This document shows positions 29,449-29,928 of a DNA stretch of 29,928 bases, in pieces (position 1 is the stretch's first letter; each line of letters starts with the position of its first letter). Source of the DNA: Lachnospiraceae bacterium (GTDB lineage: Bacteria > Bacillota > Clostridia > Lachnospirales > Lachnospiraceae). The notes under the pieces were generated by a model that was not told the origin of the DNA, made no database searches, and saw nothing but the letters and a program-made list of their open reading frames with translations. The DNA lies in NCBI GenBank assembly GCA_022790905.1, contig JAAVYC010000235.1, forward strand, positions 1-29,928, given 5' to 3'. Both the position numbers and the translations under genes were made by a program.

Positions 29449-29928
29449 TCAAAATGCAACATGCATAAACAACGCCACACAGCAGAGAATCACGGCGATC
29501 GGAACATAGATATAACGTCCCACACTATACCACAACTTGCCGCGTTTGCGGTTGCTGCCGGTATTGATCGCAGAGAGCAATTCATCCTTTTTCATTACAT
29601 AAAACCATGACACGGCTCCAAGCGTCGCACCGATCGGAATAATATAAATGGATACGAGATCCATCCACGGGCCCCATTTAGAAATCGTCTCCATGCCAAT
29701 GCCAAAGCCCAGGCAAAGCACACACAAAATAGCGAGTACTGCTATGCGGCTAAGTTTTGGAAACTTATGGAGCAATGACTCTGCCACTGCTTCAAACATA
29801 TTTTGCAGGGAACTGACACCGGCAAAGATCATAGCTATATACAAAATGATAGCAAACAGACGGCCCATCGGAATATCTTGTAAAATAGCAGGCAGAGTCA
29901 CAAACAAAAGACTCGGACCGGCTCCTAC
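29449..29928 (-). CDS. Sodium:neurotransmitter symporter-family (NSS/SNF) transporter, C-terminal part
   Basis: The last 160 codons of a sodium-coupled transporter; the 5' part lies beyond the right edge. The visible part reads VGAGPSLLFVTLPAILQDIP and then IFAGVSSLQNMFEAVAESLL, both characteristic of bacterial NSS/SNF (LeuT-like) transporters in the region of helices 7-8, followed by four more hydrophobic segments. NSS proteins import amino acids or related amines with sodium. The substrate-binding residues are mostly in the missing part, so no substrate can be named. It ends just before a stem-loop and is followed by the small ATPase gene, which has its own promoter. Confidence 0.92.
   Translation of the reverse strand, partial: VGAGPSLLFVTLPAILQDIPMGRLFAIILYIAMIFAGVSSLQNMFEAVAESLLHKFPKLSRIAVLAILCVLCLGFGIGMETISKWGPWMDLVSIYIIPIGATLGAVSWFYVMKKDELLSAINTGSNRKRGKLWYSVGRYIYVPIAVILCCVALFMHVAF

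Overview
The window looks like a chromosome segment from a low-to-moderate GC, anaerobic Gram-positive bacterium of the class Clostridia, most probably a gut Lachnospiraceae. The evidence is AGGAGG-type ribosome binding sites, consensus sigma-A promoters, a class III (oxygen-sensitive) ribonucleotide reductase with a C-terminal redox domain, clostridial-type PyrK/PyrD, and several small membrane or DUF-type proteins typical of that family. The assignment rests on protein resemblance only. All genes except one (the cupin at 4964-5359) lie on the minus strand, so transcription runs from high to low coordinates. I see no tRNA, rRNA, CRISPR array, integrase or transposase.

Layout in the direction of transcription (right to left). 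29928-28638: the end of a sodium:neurotransmitter-symporter-type transporter, a small odd MinD/TadZ-like ATPase, and a CNNM/CorC-type membrane protein. 27221-23752: an AI-2E/YtvI-type permease and a glycogen/maltodextrin phosphorylase. 23751-23614: a compact GC-rich, highly folded intergenic element that runs into the promoter of the next genes. 23547-21340: a TPR lipoprotein and the GTPase HflX. 21350-18846: NrdD behind a strong promoter; a pair of NrdR-box-like palindromes sits just upstream, one of them doubling as the hflX terminator. 18678-12723: a likely operon beginning with a WYL-type regulator, followed by a radical SAM protein, a TfoX_N-GyrI-GNAT triple fusion, a stand-alone TfoX C-terminal domain, two membrane proteins, a VanZ-family protein and a small DUF-type protein, closed by a 17-bp terminator stem.

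12622-8151 is a pyrimidine operon, pyrC-pyrF-pyrK-pyrD, whose last gene encodes a small secreted, His-rich, repeat-containing protein. 8009-5452 holds an L,D-transpeptidase and a class II aldolase, each with its own promoter; the aldolase promoter is covered by a perfect palindromic operator. The lone plus-strand cupin follows. 4722-1 is a second long operon, pyrE - 50-aa membrane peptide - VanZ-family - small membrane protein - HD hydrolase - M29-type aminopeptidase - purE (cut by the window edge), with very short gaps or overlaps throughout.

Taken together, the window covers most of the later steps of UMP synthesis (PyrC, PyrD/PyrK, PyrE, PyrF), one step of purine synthesis (PurE), anaerobic dNTP production (NrdD), cell-wall crosslinking and glycogen use. 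The most interesting accessory parts are the WYL-headed operon, the tandem NrdR sites, the structured repeat-like element at 23655-23710, and the secreted protein inside the pyr operon.
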